Assembly (NCBI RefSeq): GCF_002086155.1
Contig: NZ_MVHE01000051.1
Coordinates: 1 to 39,660 of the forward strand
Source of the DNA: Mycobacterium angelicum
GTDB lineage: Bacteria; Actinomycetota; Actinomycetes; Mycobacteriales; Mycobacteriaceae
Length of the DNA: 39,660 bases
Direction: 5' to 3'
Both the position numbers and the translations under genes were made by a program. Position 1 is the first letter of the stretch. The number at the start of each line of letters is the position of its first letter. Shown piece after piece: positions 32,371 to 39,660 of the stretch. The notes under the pieces are model-generated. The model made no database searches. It had not been told where the DNA came from and saw only the letters and a program-made list of their open reading frames with translations.

Positions 32371-33387
32371 GTGAACACTCACATGCAACGGGCAATCACC
32401 TATTTGGCCGAGCAGCACGCCACCGGTTATCCGAACGCGGTACACAAGATGGGTGCCTACTCGACGGCGAAGTTCGTCGAACTGGCCGCCGGCCACCTCG
32501 GCCTTACCGACGATCAGGTGCGCAAATTCTCCACATTCGCTTGCGAGAACAAGGCGTATCACGTGGCGATGATCACCGACGCCCTGCAGGATGCCGTCGA
32601 GGCGGGGTATTCGGAATGCCGGCCGATGGTCGACGACAATGTCGACTACCTACTGAGCTGCCGGGACGAAATATCGTGGCGCTACTTTCCGGGTTTCGAG
32701 CCACTGCCCTACGACGCAGACAGCCTCGGCCAGATAACGCAGGTGCTGGTGCGAGCGGGGCGCGCGACGCCTGAAATACTCACCGGCGCTTTCCAATTGG
32801 CTGCCCGCAATGCGTGGGAAGACGGCCCGATAAGCACCTTCTTCGCAGCCGATCCGGAAGACAAGGTGCTGGTCAACAAGATATGGGGGCGTGGGCGCGA
32901 CGACAGCGGCCGCGATGCGGAAGTGGTGGCGAACCTCCTGTATGGGGCGACGCTCTATCAGGACGAAGTGGGCGACTCGCCGTTGACCCCGTTGCTGGAA
33001 CTGGCCACCAAGTGGCTGACGATTCAGCAACAACCGATGGGGTTTTGGCGTGCGGCATGGTACGTGGGAACGTCCTACAGCACGTATGTCGTTGTGCGCC
33101 AGTTGGTTGCCGCGGGCGGCTACCAGTCGGCGGTTGAGCGTGCGGTGCGCTTTCTCCGGCAGGCCCCGGCGCCCGATCCGCTCAATCGGGCCCTGGCGAT
33201 GCTGGCGATGACCGCGGCCGACTGCACACCCGACGCCGAAGACGCCGCCCTGCTTCGGCACACCCAATTCCCGGACGGCTCCTGGGAAGCCATCCCCCTG
33301 CTCGACAACCACGCGCGAATCTGGGGAAGCCGCGCGGTAACCACCGCCATGTGCTTGAAGGCATTGGTGCAACAGGAGTCTCGATGA
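32371..33387 (+). CDS. Short squalene/terpene-cyclase-fold protein (alpha6-alpha6 barrel)
   Basis: A 338-residue protein from GTG 32371 with GGAGAA upstream. It has repeats of the squalene-hopene cyclase/prenyltransferase type: MGFWRAAWYVGTSYSTYVVVRQL and FPDGSWEAIPLL...WGSRAVTTAMCLKAL. PYDADSLGQ (114-121) stands where class II cyclases may carry DxDD, but the last Asp is Ser118 and the protein has just one barrel's length, against about 500 residues for two-barrel diterpene cyclases such as Rv3377c. It may be a lone beta-type domain with protonation chemistry, a partner of the class I synthase, or inactive. Its stop overlaps ispH by 4 nt. Confidence 0.7.
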   Translation: MNTHMQRAITYLAEQHATGYPNAVHKMGAYSTAKFVELAAGHLGLTDDQVRKFSTFACENKAYHVAMITDALQDAVEAGYSECRPMVDDNVDYLLSCRDEISWRYFPGFEPLPYDADSLGQITQVLVRAGRATPEILTGAFQLAARNAWEDGPISTFFAADPEDKVLVNKIWGRGRDDSGRDAEVVANLLYGATLYQDEVGDSPLTPLLELATKWLTIQQQPMGFWRAAWYVGTSYSTYVVVRQLVAAGGYQSAVERAVRFLRQAPAPDPLNRALAMLAMTAADCTPDAEDAALLRHTQFPDGSWEAIPLLDNHARIWGSRAVTTAMCLKALVQQESR

Positions 33388-34331
33388 CCGCTACCACGGT
33401 CCTGTTGGCGTCGCCACGCTCGTTCTGCGCCGGGGTGCAGCGGGCGATAGAGACGGTCGAACGGGTACTCGACCGCGCCACCGGGCCGGTATACGTGCGC
33501 AAGCAGATCGTGCACAACCGTACCGTCGTCGCCGAATTGCGCGAGCGCGGAGCGATTTTCGTCGACGAGCTCGATGAGATTCCAGATCCGCCCGCAGCCG
33601 GTGCCGTCGTCGTCTTCTCCGCTCATGGCGTATCCCCCGCGGTGGCCGCCGCCGCGAAGCGGCGCGGACTGGACGTGGTGGATGCGACCTGTCCACTGGT
33701 CGCGAAGGTTCATGCGGAAGCCGCGCGGTTTGCCGAACGTGGCGACACCGTGCTGTTGATCGGGCACGCCGGACACGAAGAGGTTGACGGGACCCTCGGG
33801 GTTGCGCCGGAGTCGACCCTATTGGTGCAGAGCGCCGACGATGTTGCGGCACTGGACCTTCCCGAAGACGCCCAAGTGTCTTACCTGACCCAGACGACGC
33901 TGGCGCTCGATGAAACCACTGACATCGTTGACGCCCTGCGCAGCCGGTTTCCCGGGCTCAGCGAACCGCCCTCGGAAGACATCTGTTACGCGACAACCAA
34001 TCGGCAGCAGGCCGTGGAAGCCATTGTGCGGCAATGCGATGTCCTCTTGGTGGTCGGATCGCAGAACTCCTCCAACTCGCAGCGGTTGGTCGAGTTGGCG
34101 CGCCGCCGCGGCACGTCGGCGTACCTCATCGACGGCCCCGACGATATCGACTCCAGCTGGCTGGATTCGTCGGCGACGATCGGCATCACCGCGGGCGCCT
34201 CGGCCCCGGCACGGCTGGTTGAGCAGGTGGTAGAGGCGCTGCGCTCGCGCGGGCCGATCAATGTGATCGACGACCCGGTCACAACGGAATCGGTGCACTT
34301 CGCCCTGCCGCGAAAGGTGCGCATGTCGTGA
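33384..34331 (+). CDS. ispH: 4-hydroxy-3-methylbut-2-enyl diphosphate reductase (IspH/LytB)
   Basis: A 315-residue iron-sulfur enzyme making IPP and DMAPP in the last MEP step. The three cluster cysteines are in SFCAGVQRA (Cys15), VDATCPLV and DICYATTNRQ; the His residues in VHNRTV and GHAGHEEVDG, and SNSQRL, complete the active site. The ATG at 33384 overlaps the previous stop (ATGA), and its own stop overlaps dxs (GTGA). It resembles lytB1 (Rv3382c), the second ispH paralogue of M. tuberculosis. A housekeeping ispH is expected elsewhere in the genome, so this copy is probably dedicated to the terpene operon. Confidence 0.96.
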   Translation: MTATTVLLASPRSFCAGVQRAIETVERVLDRATGPVYVRKQIVHNRTVVAELRERGAIFVDELDEIPDPPAAGAVVVFSAHGVSPAVAAAAKRRGLDVVDATCPLVAKVHAEAARFAERGDTVLLIGHAGHEEVDGTLGVAPESTLLVQSADDVAALDLPEDAQVSYLTQTTLALDETTDIVDALRSRFPGLSEPPSEDICYATTNRQQAVEAIVRQCDVLLVVGSQNSSNSQRLVELARRRGTSAYLIDGPDDIDSSWLDSSATIGITAGASAPARLVEQVVEALRSRGPINVIDDPVTTESVHFALPRKVRMS

Positions 34332-36121
34332 CCCTCGCCATGCCCGCCAGTCAGACTGACCTGCTTTCCACCATCCGGGGCCCGCAGGATGTCCAGGCTT
34401 TCGCCGACGACCAATTGTCCTTGCTGGCCAGGCAGATACGTCAGCGGATGATCGAAACGGTGACCAGCACCGGGGGCCACCTCGGTGCCGGACTGGGTAC
34501 CGTCGAGTTGACCATCGCTTTGCACCGGGTGTTCTGCTCACCGCGCGACATCGTGGTGTTCGATACCGGTCACCAGACTTACCCGCATAAGCTCCTAACC
34601 GGCCGCAGCGAGCAGTTCGCGGCGCTGCGCCAGTCCGGTGGGCTATCGGGATATCCCAACCGCAGCGAATCCGCCCACGACTGGGTCGAAAACTCGCACG
34701 CTTCAGTCAGTTTGGCGTGGGTCGACGGGATCGCCAAAGCCCTGGCTCTGCAGGGGCGACGGGATCGCCGCGTGGTGGGCGTCATCGGCGACGGAGCACT
34801 GACCGGTGGGGTCGCGTGGGAGGGTCTGAACAACCTGGGCGGCGCCGCCCGCCCGGCGATCATCGTGCTCAATGACAACGGCCGCTCCTACGATCCCACC
34901 ACGGGTGCCATCGCCACGCACCTGGCGGCGCTTCGCAGCGGCGTGAGCGTAGGCCCGAATCTGTTCGAGGCCTTGGGGTTTACTTATATCGGTCCGGTCG
35001 ACGGACATGACATCGCAGCGACGTGCTCGGCATTGCGGCGGGCAGCCGCGCTGGACAGTCCCGTCGTCGTCCACACCGTCACCGCCAAGGGACGCGGGTA
35101 TCCGCCGGCCGAGGCAGACGAGGACGACCGCATGCATGCCTGCGGCGTAATCGATGTGGCCACCGGCCGGCCGACCGCAACCAGTCCGCCAAGCTGGACC
35201 GAAGTGTTCGAGGCCGAACTCGTCCGCGTCGCCGACGAACGACCCGAGATCGTCGCGATGACCGCGGCGATGCGCCTGCCCGCCGGCCTTGGCGCACTAT
35301 CACGCAAGTATCCCGACCGGGTATTCGACTCGGGCATTGCCGAACAACACCTATTGGCCTGTGCCGCGGGCCTGGCAAGCGCGGGCGCACACCCCGTCGT
35401 CGCACTGTATTCCACGTTCCTGCACCGAGCGTTCGACCAGTTGCTGTTCGACGTCGGACTGCATCGCCTGCCCGTCACGCTGGTACTCGACAGAGCCGGC
35501 ATCACCGGCCCGGACGGCGCCAGCCACCACGGCATGTGGGATCTGGCGCTGCTGACCAACGTGCCCGGATTGCGTATCGCGTGCCCGCGCGACGCGGCGC
35601 GGCTACGCCAGCAACTTGCCGCGGCAATAGCAGACGCCGCGCCCACCGCGCTGCGCTACCCGAAAGGATCGCCAGGCAAGGACATTCCCGCGATCGGCCA
35701 CGTCGACGGCGTCGACATCCTCTACCGCAACGAGACATCCCATCGGGACGTGCTGCTGATCGCGGTAGGTGCCATGGCGCGACCCTGCGTCGACGCCGCC
35801 GAGTGCCTCGACCAGGCCGGAGTCGGCGTGACGGTTGTCGACCCGGGTTGGGTGTGGCCGCTCAACCCGGCACTCACCGAGCTTGCCGGCCAACACCGCA
35901 TCGCCGTCTGCGTGGAGGACGGAGTTGCCGACGCGGGGATCGGGACACACCTCAACCACCACATCGGGAACATGTCTCCGCAGACCCGCATCCACAGCCT
36001 GGGCCTGCCGCGGGAATACATCCCACACGCGAGTCGCAATCAGATCCTCGCCGAGTGTGGGTTGTCTGGATCCGCAATCAGCGCAACATGTCTCATGCGC
36101 CTAGAACTGGATTCACTGTGA
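34328..36121 (+). CDS. dxs2: 1-deoxy-D-xylulose-5-phosphate synthase (Dxs2-like)
   Basis: A 597-residue thiamine-diphosphate enzyme that joins pyruvate and glyceraldehyde 3-phosphate, the entry step of the MEP pathway. It has STGGHLGAGLG with His51, FDTGHQTYPHKLLTGR, the ThDP motif GDGALTGG...NDN (154-183), VENSHASVS and LDRAGITGPDGASHHGMWD. It is a little shorter than the usual 620-640 residues. The GTG start overlaps ispH, and the stop overlaps ispG, each by 4 nt. In M. tuberculosis the paralogue dxs2 (Rv3379c) is shortened near an IS6110 and lies close to lytB1 and idsB; this copy looks complete. Confidence 0.95.
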   Translation: MTLAMPASQTDLLSTIRGPQDVQAFADDQLSLLARQIRQRMIETVTSTGGHLGAGLGTVELTIALHRVFCSPRDIVVFDTGHQTYPHKLLTGRSEQFAALRQSGGLSGYPNRSESAHDWVENSHASVSLAWVDGIAKALALQGRRDRRVVGVIGDGALTGGVAWEGLNNLGGAARPAIIVLNDNGRSYDPTTGAIATHLAALRSGVSVGPNLFEALGFTYIGPVDGHDIAATCSALRRAAALDSPVVVHTVTAKGRGYPPAEADEDDRMHACGVIDVATGRPTATSPPSWTEVFEAELVRVADERPEIVAMTAAMRLPAGLGALSRKYPDRVFDSGIAEQHLLACAAGLASAGAHPVVALYSTFLHRAFDQLLFDVGLHRLPVTLVLDRAGITGPDGASHHGMWDLALLTNVPGLRIACPRDAARLRQQLAAAIADAAPTALRYPKGSPGKDIPAIGHVDGVDILYRNETSHRDVLLIAVGAMARPCVDAAECLDQAGVGVTVVDPGWVWPLNPALTELAGQHRIAVCVEDGVADAGIGTHLNHHIGNMSPQTRIHSLGLPREYIPHASRNQILAECGLSGSAISATCLMRLELDSL

Positions 36122-37245
36122 CCATCGCTCTTGGGATGCCCACTGCGCCCACTGCCACGCTGGCGGCGCGCCGGGAGACTCGTCAGCTGATGGTCGGCAA
36201 CGTCGGCGTTGGCAGCTGCTATCCCGTTGCGGTGCAATCGATGACGACGACCAAGACCCACGACGTGGACGCCACACTGCAGCAGATCGCAGAGCTGACA
36301 GCCGCCGGCTGCGACATCGTCCGGGTGGCGTGCCCGCGCCAAGAGGACGCCGACGCCTTACCGGAGATCGCCAAGCGGAGTCAGATCCCCATCATCGCCG
36401 ACATCCATTTCCAGCCGAAGTACATCTTCGCCGCGATCGACGCCGGATGCGCGGCGGTGCGGGTAAACCCCGGCAACATAAAGCAATTCGACGGCCGGGT
36501 GAAAGAAGTCGCCAAGGCCGCGGGCGATGCCGGCATCCCGATCCGCATCGGCGTCAACGCCGGCTCGCTGGACCGGCGATTCCTCCAGAAGTACGGCACA
36601 GCCACCCCCGAGGCGCTGGTGGAAAGCGCGCTGTGGGAGGCATCGTTGTTCGAACAGCACGGCTTCGGCGACATCAAGATCAGCGTGAAACACCATGACC
36701 CGGTGATCATGGTGGCCGCGTACCAGCTGCTGGCCGCGCAGTGTGACTATCCGCTGCACCTGGGCGTCACCGAGGCCGGGCCGGCGTTCCAGGGCACCAT
36801 CAAGTCGGCGGTCGCGTTCGGCGCCTTGCTATCCCAGGGCATCGGCGACACCATCCGGGTATCGCTGTCGGCCCCGCCGATCGAAGAGGTCAAGGTCGGC
36901 AACCAGATCCTCGAATCGCTCAATCTGGCACCGCGATCGCTGGAGATCGTGTCCTGCCCGGCATGTGGACGCGCCCAGGTCGACGTCTACACCTTGGCCG
37001 ACGAGGTCAGCGCCGGCCTGGACGGGCTCGGCGTTCCGCTGCGGGTCGCCGTGATGGGCTGTGTCGTCAACGGTCCGGGTGAGGCACGCGAGGCGGACCT
37101 GGGCGTGGCCTCCGGCAATGGCAAGGGACAGATCTTCGTCAAAGGCGAGGTGATCAAGACCGTACCGGAGTCGCAGATTGTGGAGACGCTGATTGCCGAG
37201 GCGTTGCGAATGGCCGAGGAGCGGGCCGTTACGAGTGAGGTGTGA
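36118..37245 (+). CDS. ispG: 4-hydroxy-3-methylbut-2-en-1-yl diphosphate synthase (IspG/GcpE)
   Basis: A 375-residue iron-sulfur enzyme that converts ME-cPP to HMBPP, the step before IspH. It starts at GTG 36118 (overlapping dxs by 4 nt) and has VAVQSMTTTKTHD, the TIM-barrel strands IIADIHFQPKY and IRIGVNAGSLD, and the C-terminal cluster domain with SCPACGR (Cys280, Cys283) and GCVVNGPGEA (Cys315, Glu322). All key residues are present. The next P450 starts directly after its stop codon. With ispH and dxs it gives the operon the rate-setting first step and both final iron-sulfur steps of the MEP pathway. Confidence 0.96.
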   Translation: MTIALGMPTAPTATLAARRETRQLMVGNVGVGSCYPVAVQSMTTTKTHDVDATLQQIAELTAAGCDIVRVACPRQEDADALPEIAKRSQIPIIADIHFQPKYIFAAIDAGCAAVRVNPGNIKQFDGRVKEVAKAAGDAGIPIRIGVNAGSLDRRFLQKYGTATPEALVESALWEASLFEQHGFGDIKISVKHHDPVIMVAAYQLLAAQCDYPLHLGVTEAGPAFQGTIKSAVAFGALLSQGIGDTIRVSLSAPPIEEVKVGNQILESLNLAPRSLEIVSCPACGRAQVDVYTLADEVSAGLDGLGVPLRVAVMGCVVNGPGEAREADLGVASGNGKGQIFVKGEVIKTVPESQIVETLIAEALRMAEERAVTSEV

Positions 37246-38451
37246 ATGGACGACAGCGAGCGATTCGTTACCCGGTTGGCGCCGTTGACGTTAGCGGTGA
37301 AGAGCATGGCCGGGCCGCAATCCGTGTACCACGAGAAGGCCAAAGAGGTGCGGGCCGAACGCGTCCAGCCCGGAGTGGTCACGCTGTACCGTCGCGACGA
37401 CCTGGTGCGGGTCAACCGTCACCCGGCGGTGCTGGGCGCCGGCGGTCGGGGCGGCAACTTCGGCAACGACAATCCGTTGATTCCGTTGGAGATTGACGGT
37501 GCGGACCACAAGAAGTGGCGACGGCTGCTGGATCCGCTGTTTGCGCCCAAGCAGATGACACGGTTGGCGGGCTTGGTACGCAAACGCGCCGCGGAACTGG
37601 TCGAACGCTTTGCCGGCGAACCCACCGCCGAGTTGTATGAGGCCTACTGTATTCCGTTGCCGTGCCTGACTTTTCTGGAGTTTCTCGGCGCGCCGGCGGA
37701 GGACCTCGAGTTCTTCATCGGATTCAAAGACGGTGTGCTGCATCCGCAGGGGAACACGCGTGAGCAGATCCGGGCCAACCAGGCCACCGCCGGGTCGGCG
37801 CTCTTCGACTACTTCACCGGGTTCTTGGGCCGGCGGCGTGCCGCAGGCGCGGTAGGAGACGATGTTCTCTCGGTGTTGCTGCGCGCGCGGATCGACGGTC
37901 AGCCGCTCACCGACGACGAACTGCTCAACATCATCTATCTGCTGATGTTCGCCGGCCTGGACACCGTCACCGCGTCCATGTCGTGTCTGCTGGCCTGGTT
38001 GGGTCAGCACCCGCACGAGCGCCGCCGCCTGGCCGAGGATCCCGCCTTGATCCCGCGGGCGATCGAAGAACTGATGCGTTACGAATCGCCGGCGCCCAGC
38101 AGCATCCGCTACGCCACCGCCGACATCGATCTCGGTGACGGACTGACGATCCGGGCCGGCGAAGCGATCCACGTCAGCTGGGCCGCAGCCAACGTCGACC
38201 CCACCGCGTATCCCGACCCCTTACGGGTGGACTTCGACCGCGGCCGATTCCACCACCTCGCCTTCGGCAGCGGCGTCCATCGCTGTCTGGGATCGCACCT
38301 GGCCCGCCTCGAATTGCGGGTCGCTCTAGAGGAATTCCTGGCCCGCGTTCCCGACTACGCCGTTCACACGGATGGGCTGGTCTACGACAACGTGTCGGTG
38401 CGCACCGTGCAGCAGCTTCACATCAGCATCAACGCTGCAGTCGGCAGCTAA
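37246..38451 (+). CDS. Cytochrome P450, last gene of the terpene operon
   Basis: A 401-residue soluble bacterial P450: I-helix MFAGLDTVTASM with Asp-Thr, ExxR in EELMRYESPAPSSIR, and heme loop FGSGVHRCLGSHLAR with Cys347. Its ATG directly follows the ispG stop without a gap, so it is cotranslated with the operon. It is of a different P450 type from the one at 29257-30651, which suggests two separate oxidation steps on the terpene. The 3' end is 3 nt from the stop of the convergent enoyl-CoA hydratase gene. Confidence 0.94.
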   Translation: MDDSERFVTRLAPLTLAVKSMAGPQSVYHEKAKEVRAERVQPGVVTLYRRDDLVRVNRHPAVLGAGGRGGNFGNDNPLIPLEIDGADHKKWRRLLDPLFAPKQMTRLAGLVRKRAAELVERFAGEPTAELYEAYCIPLPCLTFLEFLGAPAEDLEFFIGFKDGVLHPQGNTREQIRANQATAGSALFDYFTGFLGRRRAAGAVGDDVLSVLLRARIDGQPLTDDELLNIIYLLMFAGLDTVTASMSCLLAWLGQHPHERRRLAEDPALIPRAIEELMRYESPAPSSIRYATADIDLGDGLTIRAGEAIHVSWAAANVDPTAYPDPLRVDFDRGRFHHLAFGSGVHRCLGSHLARLELRVALEEFLARVPDYAVHTDGLVYDNVSVRTVQQLHISINAAVGS

Positions 38452-38454
38452 GCG

Positions 38455-39261
38455 CTACAGTCGATCCCACTTCGGGGCCCGCTTCTCCCGGTGTGCCCGG
38501 GCGGCTTCGGCCGGATTGTTGGTGAAGCCGGTGAGTATCTGGGTGCGGTTCTCGAGCTCGATGGCATGCCGCAAGCTGGGCGCATCCAACGCCGCATTGA
38601 GCCCAATCTTGGTCTGCCACACGCCAAGAGCATTGTTGTCGGCGATCTCGCGGGCCTTGGCCAGCGCCGCCGCCATGAGATCGTCGGGCGCCACCACCTC
38701 GTGTACCAGCTTGATGCGGTAGGCCTCGGCGGCGTCGACGATGCGTCCGGTGAGCATCAGTTCGCGGGCCACCCCAGCGCCGACGATCTTGGGCAACAGG
38801 TAGCTGGTGCCCATGTCCATCGAGGAGAAGCCGGCCTTGATGAACACCGAGCCGAACCGGGCCTGCTCGGAGGCGATCCGGATGTCGCAGTGCAGTGCGA
38901 ATGCCAGCCCACCGCCGACGGCCACCCCGTTGACCGCGGCGATCACTGGGATGGGCAGCTCATAGAGCCGGAGGTACTGATCGGCCAGCCGGACCTGGGC
39001 GTCGTAGCTGGTCTTGAACGCCGGGGCGGATTCCCTGGTTGCCGTCCAGGGCTCACCGGTGCCGCTCAAATCGGCGCCGGCGCAGAAGCCGCGTCCGGCT
39101 CCGGTGAGGATCGCCACCCGGAAGTCGCCTCCGCTGAGCGTGTCCAGCGCTTCGTCCATGGCGTTGATCAGCGATCCGTCGATGGCGTTCAACAACCGGG
39201 GCCGGTTGAGGGTGACGCAAGCGATGTCGTCGTCCAGAGCTTGCAATTCCACTGCTGCCAT
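38455..39261 (-). CDS. Enoyl-CoA hydratase/isomerase family protein
   Basis: A 268-residue crotonase-fold protein: VTLNRPRLLNAI, GRGFCAGADLSGTG (oxyanion hole and CoA site), VNGVAVGGGLAFALHCDIRIASEQARFG, and the C-terminal helix RAHREKRAPKW. Gly-rich oxyanion-hole residues are kept, and the segment KAGFSSMDMGTSYLLPKIVG has Met-Asp where classical hydratases carry the second catalytic Glu, so hydratase activity is open and isomerase or another role is possible. It resembles EchA18 (Rv3373/Rv3374), whose M. tuberculosis locus also neighbours dxs2, lytB1 and idsB. It is convergent with the terpene operon and divergent from the 13E12-type gene. Confidence 0.9.
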   Translation of the reverse strand: MAAVELQALDDDIACVTLNRPRLLNAIDGSLINAMDEALDTLSGGDFRVAILTGAGRGFCAGADLSGTGEPWTATRESAPAFKTSYDAQVRLADQYLRLYELPIPVIAAVNGVAVGGGLAFALHCDIRIASEQARFGSVFIKAGFSSMDMGTSYLLPKIVGAGVARELMLTGRIVDAAEAYRIKLVHEVVAPDDLMAAALAKAREIADNNALGVWQTKIGLNAALDAPSLRHAIELENRTQILTGFTNNPAEAARAHREKRAPKWDRL

Positions 39262-39317
39262 ATCCGCACGCTACCGCCGAGCAGGGTTTGTCGGTGGGTG
39301 CTCATAGTATTCGGGGC

Positions 39318-39660
39318 ATGGGTTCGAGTACGCGTGAGGAGATCGTGGAGGTCTTCGACGCGCTCAACTATGAGCAGGATCGGTTGTGCGGGTTGACGTT
39401 TGACGTGCTGACCACGCCGGAGCGGTTGGCCTTCCTCGAGCAGTTGGAGCGGCTGGCGCGGCGGTTGCGCGTTCCTCAGCACGCGTTGATCAATCAACTC
39501 GACGAGCAATCGGCTGAGGAAGAACTCGGGGGCCGGCTGCGCGGCGCGCTGGCTGATCGGCTGCACATCACCCCCGCCGAGGCCGGCCGCCGGATCGCCG
39601 AGGCAGCGGATCTGGGTGAGCGCCACGCGTTGACGGGTGAGCCGCTGCCGCCACAGTTGA
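39318..39660 (+). CDS. 13E12 repeat family protein (DUF222), 5' part only
   Basis: The frame opens at ATG 39318 (MGSSTREEIVEVFDALNYEQDRLCGL) and runs off the right edge after 114 codons. The sequence, including LRVPQHALINQLDEQ and EAGRRIAEAADLGERHALTGEPLPPQL, is typical of the mycobacterial 13E12 family, whose members normally continue into an HNH nuclease-like C-terminal domain. Copies of this repeat gene serve as integration sites for phiRv1-type prophages in M. tuberculosis. A TAGTAT -10 box about 8 nt upstream (39305-39310) suggests a leaderless mRNA. Confidence 0.88.
   Translation, partial: MGSSTREEIVEVFDALNYEQDRLCGLTFDVLTTPERLAFLEQLERLARRLRVPQHALINQLDEQSAEEELGGRLRGALADRLHITPAEAGRRIAEAADLGERHALTGEPLPPQL

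Noticed and set aside
1..39660. tRNA, rRNA, insertion sequences
   Set aside because: I saw no T-loop/anticodon arrangement, rRNA sequence, transposase or terminal inverted repeats; the only mobile-related item is the 13E12-family gene at the right edge.

Overview
The window is chromosomal DNA of a slow-growing Mycobacterium. The evidence is three PE_PGRS genes and one PPE-MPTR gene, an antigen-85-type mycolyltransferase, a very GC-rich sequence with many GTG starts and leaderless promoters, a 13E12-family gene, and gene order matching the M. tuberculosis segment Rv0948c to Rv0940c as I remember it. It does not look like M. tuberculosis itself: cobF is present, the second Fpg-type glycosylase is full length, and the mycolyltransferase next to pgi is intact. 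I recall these as missing, shortened and a pseudogene, respectively, in the tuberculosis complex. The species cannot be fixed from the sequence alone.

Left part (1-16.5 kb), core plus PE/PPE region: a PE_PGRS gene cut by the left edge, a PPE-MPTR gene, chorismate mutase, a secreted mycolyltransferase-like protein and pgi. Then, on the minus strand, come an SDR, an Fpg/Nei-type glycosylase, two PE_PGRS genes and cobF. On the plus strand follow a diiron oxygenase coupled to a shortened flavin monooxygenase, a STAS-HATPase fusion regulator and an F420-type luciferase-like oxidoreductase.

Middle part (16.5-24.8 kb), oxidative tailoring or catabolic region: two cytochrome P450s, three SDRs (two of the mycofactocin-associated type), an aldehyde dehydrogenase and an ACMSD-like amidohydrolase. 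They form two minus-strand transcription units (P450-SDR and P450-ALDH-SDR-amidohydrolase) and one plus-strand SDR.

Right part (25.3-38.5 kb), terpenoid cluster: a large ATP-binding LuxR-family regulator is followed by nine tightly packed plus-strand genes, several overlapping by 4 nt. They encode a polyprenyl diphosphate synthase, a P450, a class I terpene synthase, a membrane protein, a short squalene-cyclase-fold protein, IspH, DXS, IspG and a second P450. The operon thus brings three enzymes of the MEP precursor pathway, the chain-elongation enzyme, the cyclisation step and oxidation. A convergent enoyl-CoA hydratase and the start of a 13E12-family gene close the window.

The most notable signal outside the genes is a repeated element with an 18-bp palindrome, TTGAGTCA-TT-TGACTCAA. 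It occurs three times: 5' of the P450 at 17364-18635, 5' of the P450 operon at 23309-24673, and across the stop codon of the LuxR-family gene just before the terpene operon. At the first two sites it lies about 71-73 bp upstream of a predicted leaderless start with a shared TAGCGT -10 box. This suggests that the regulator, the tailoring units and the terpene operon form one regulon, so the system may span about 21 kb (17.4-38.5 kb). That link is an inference from sequence.
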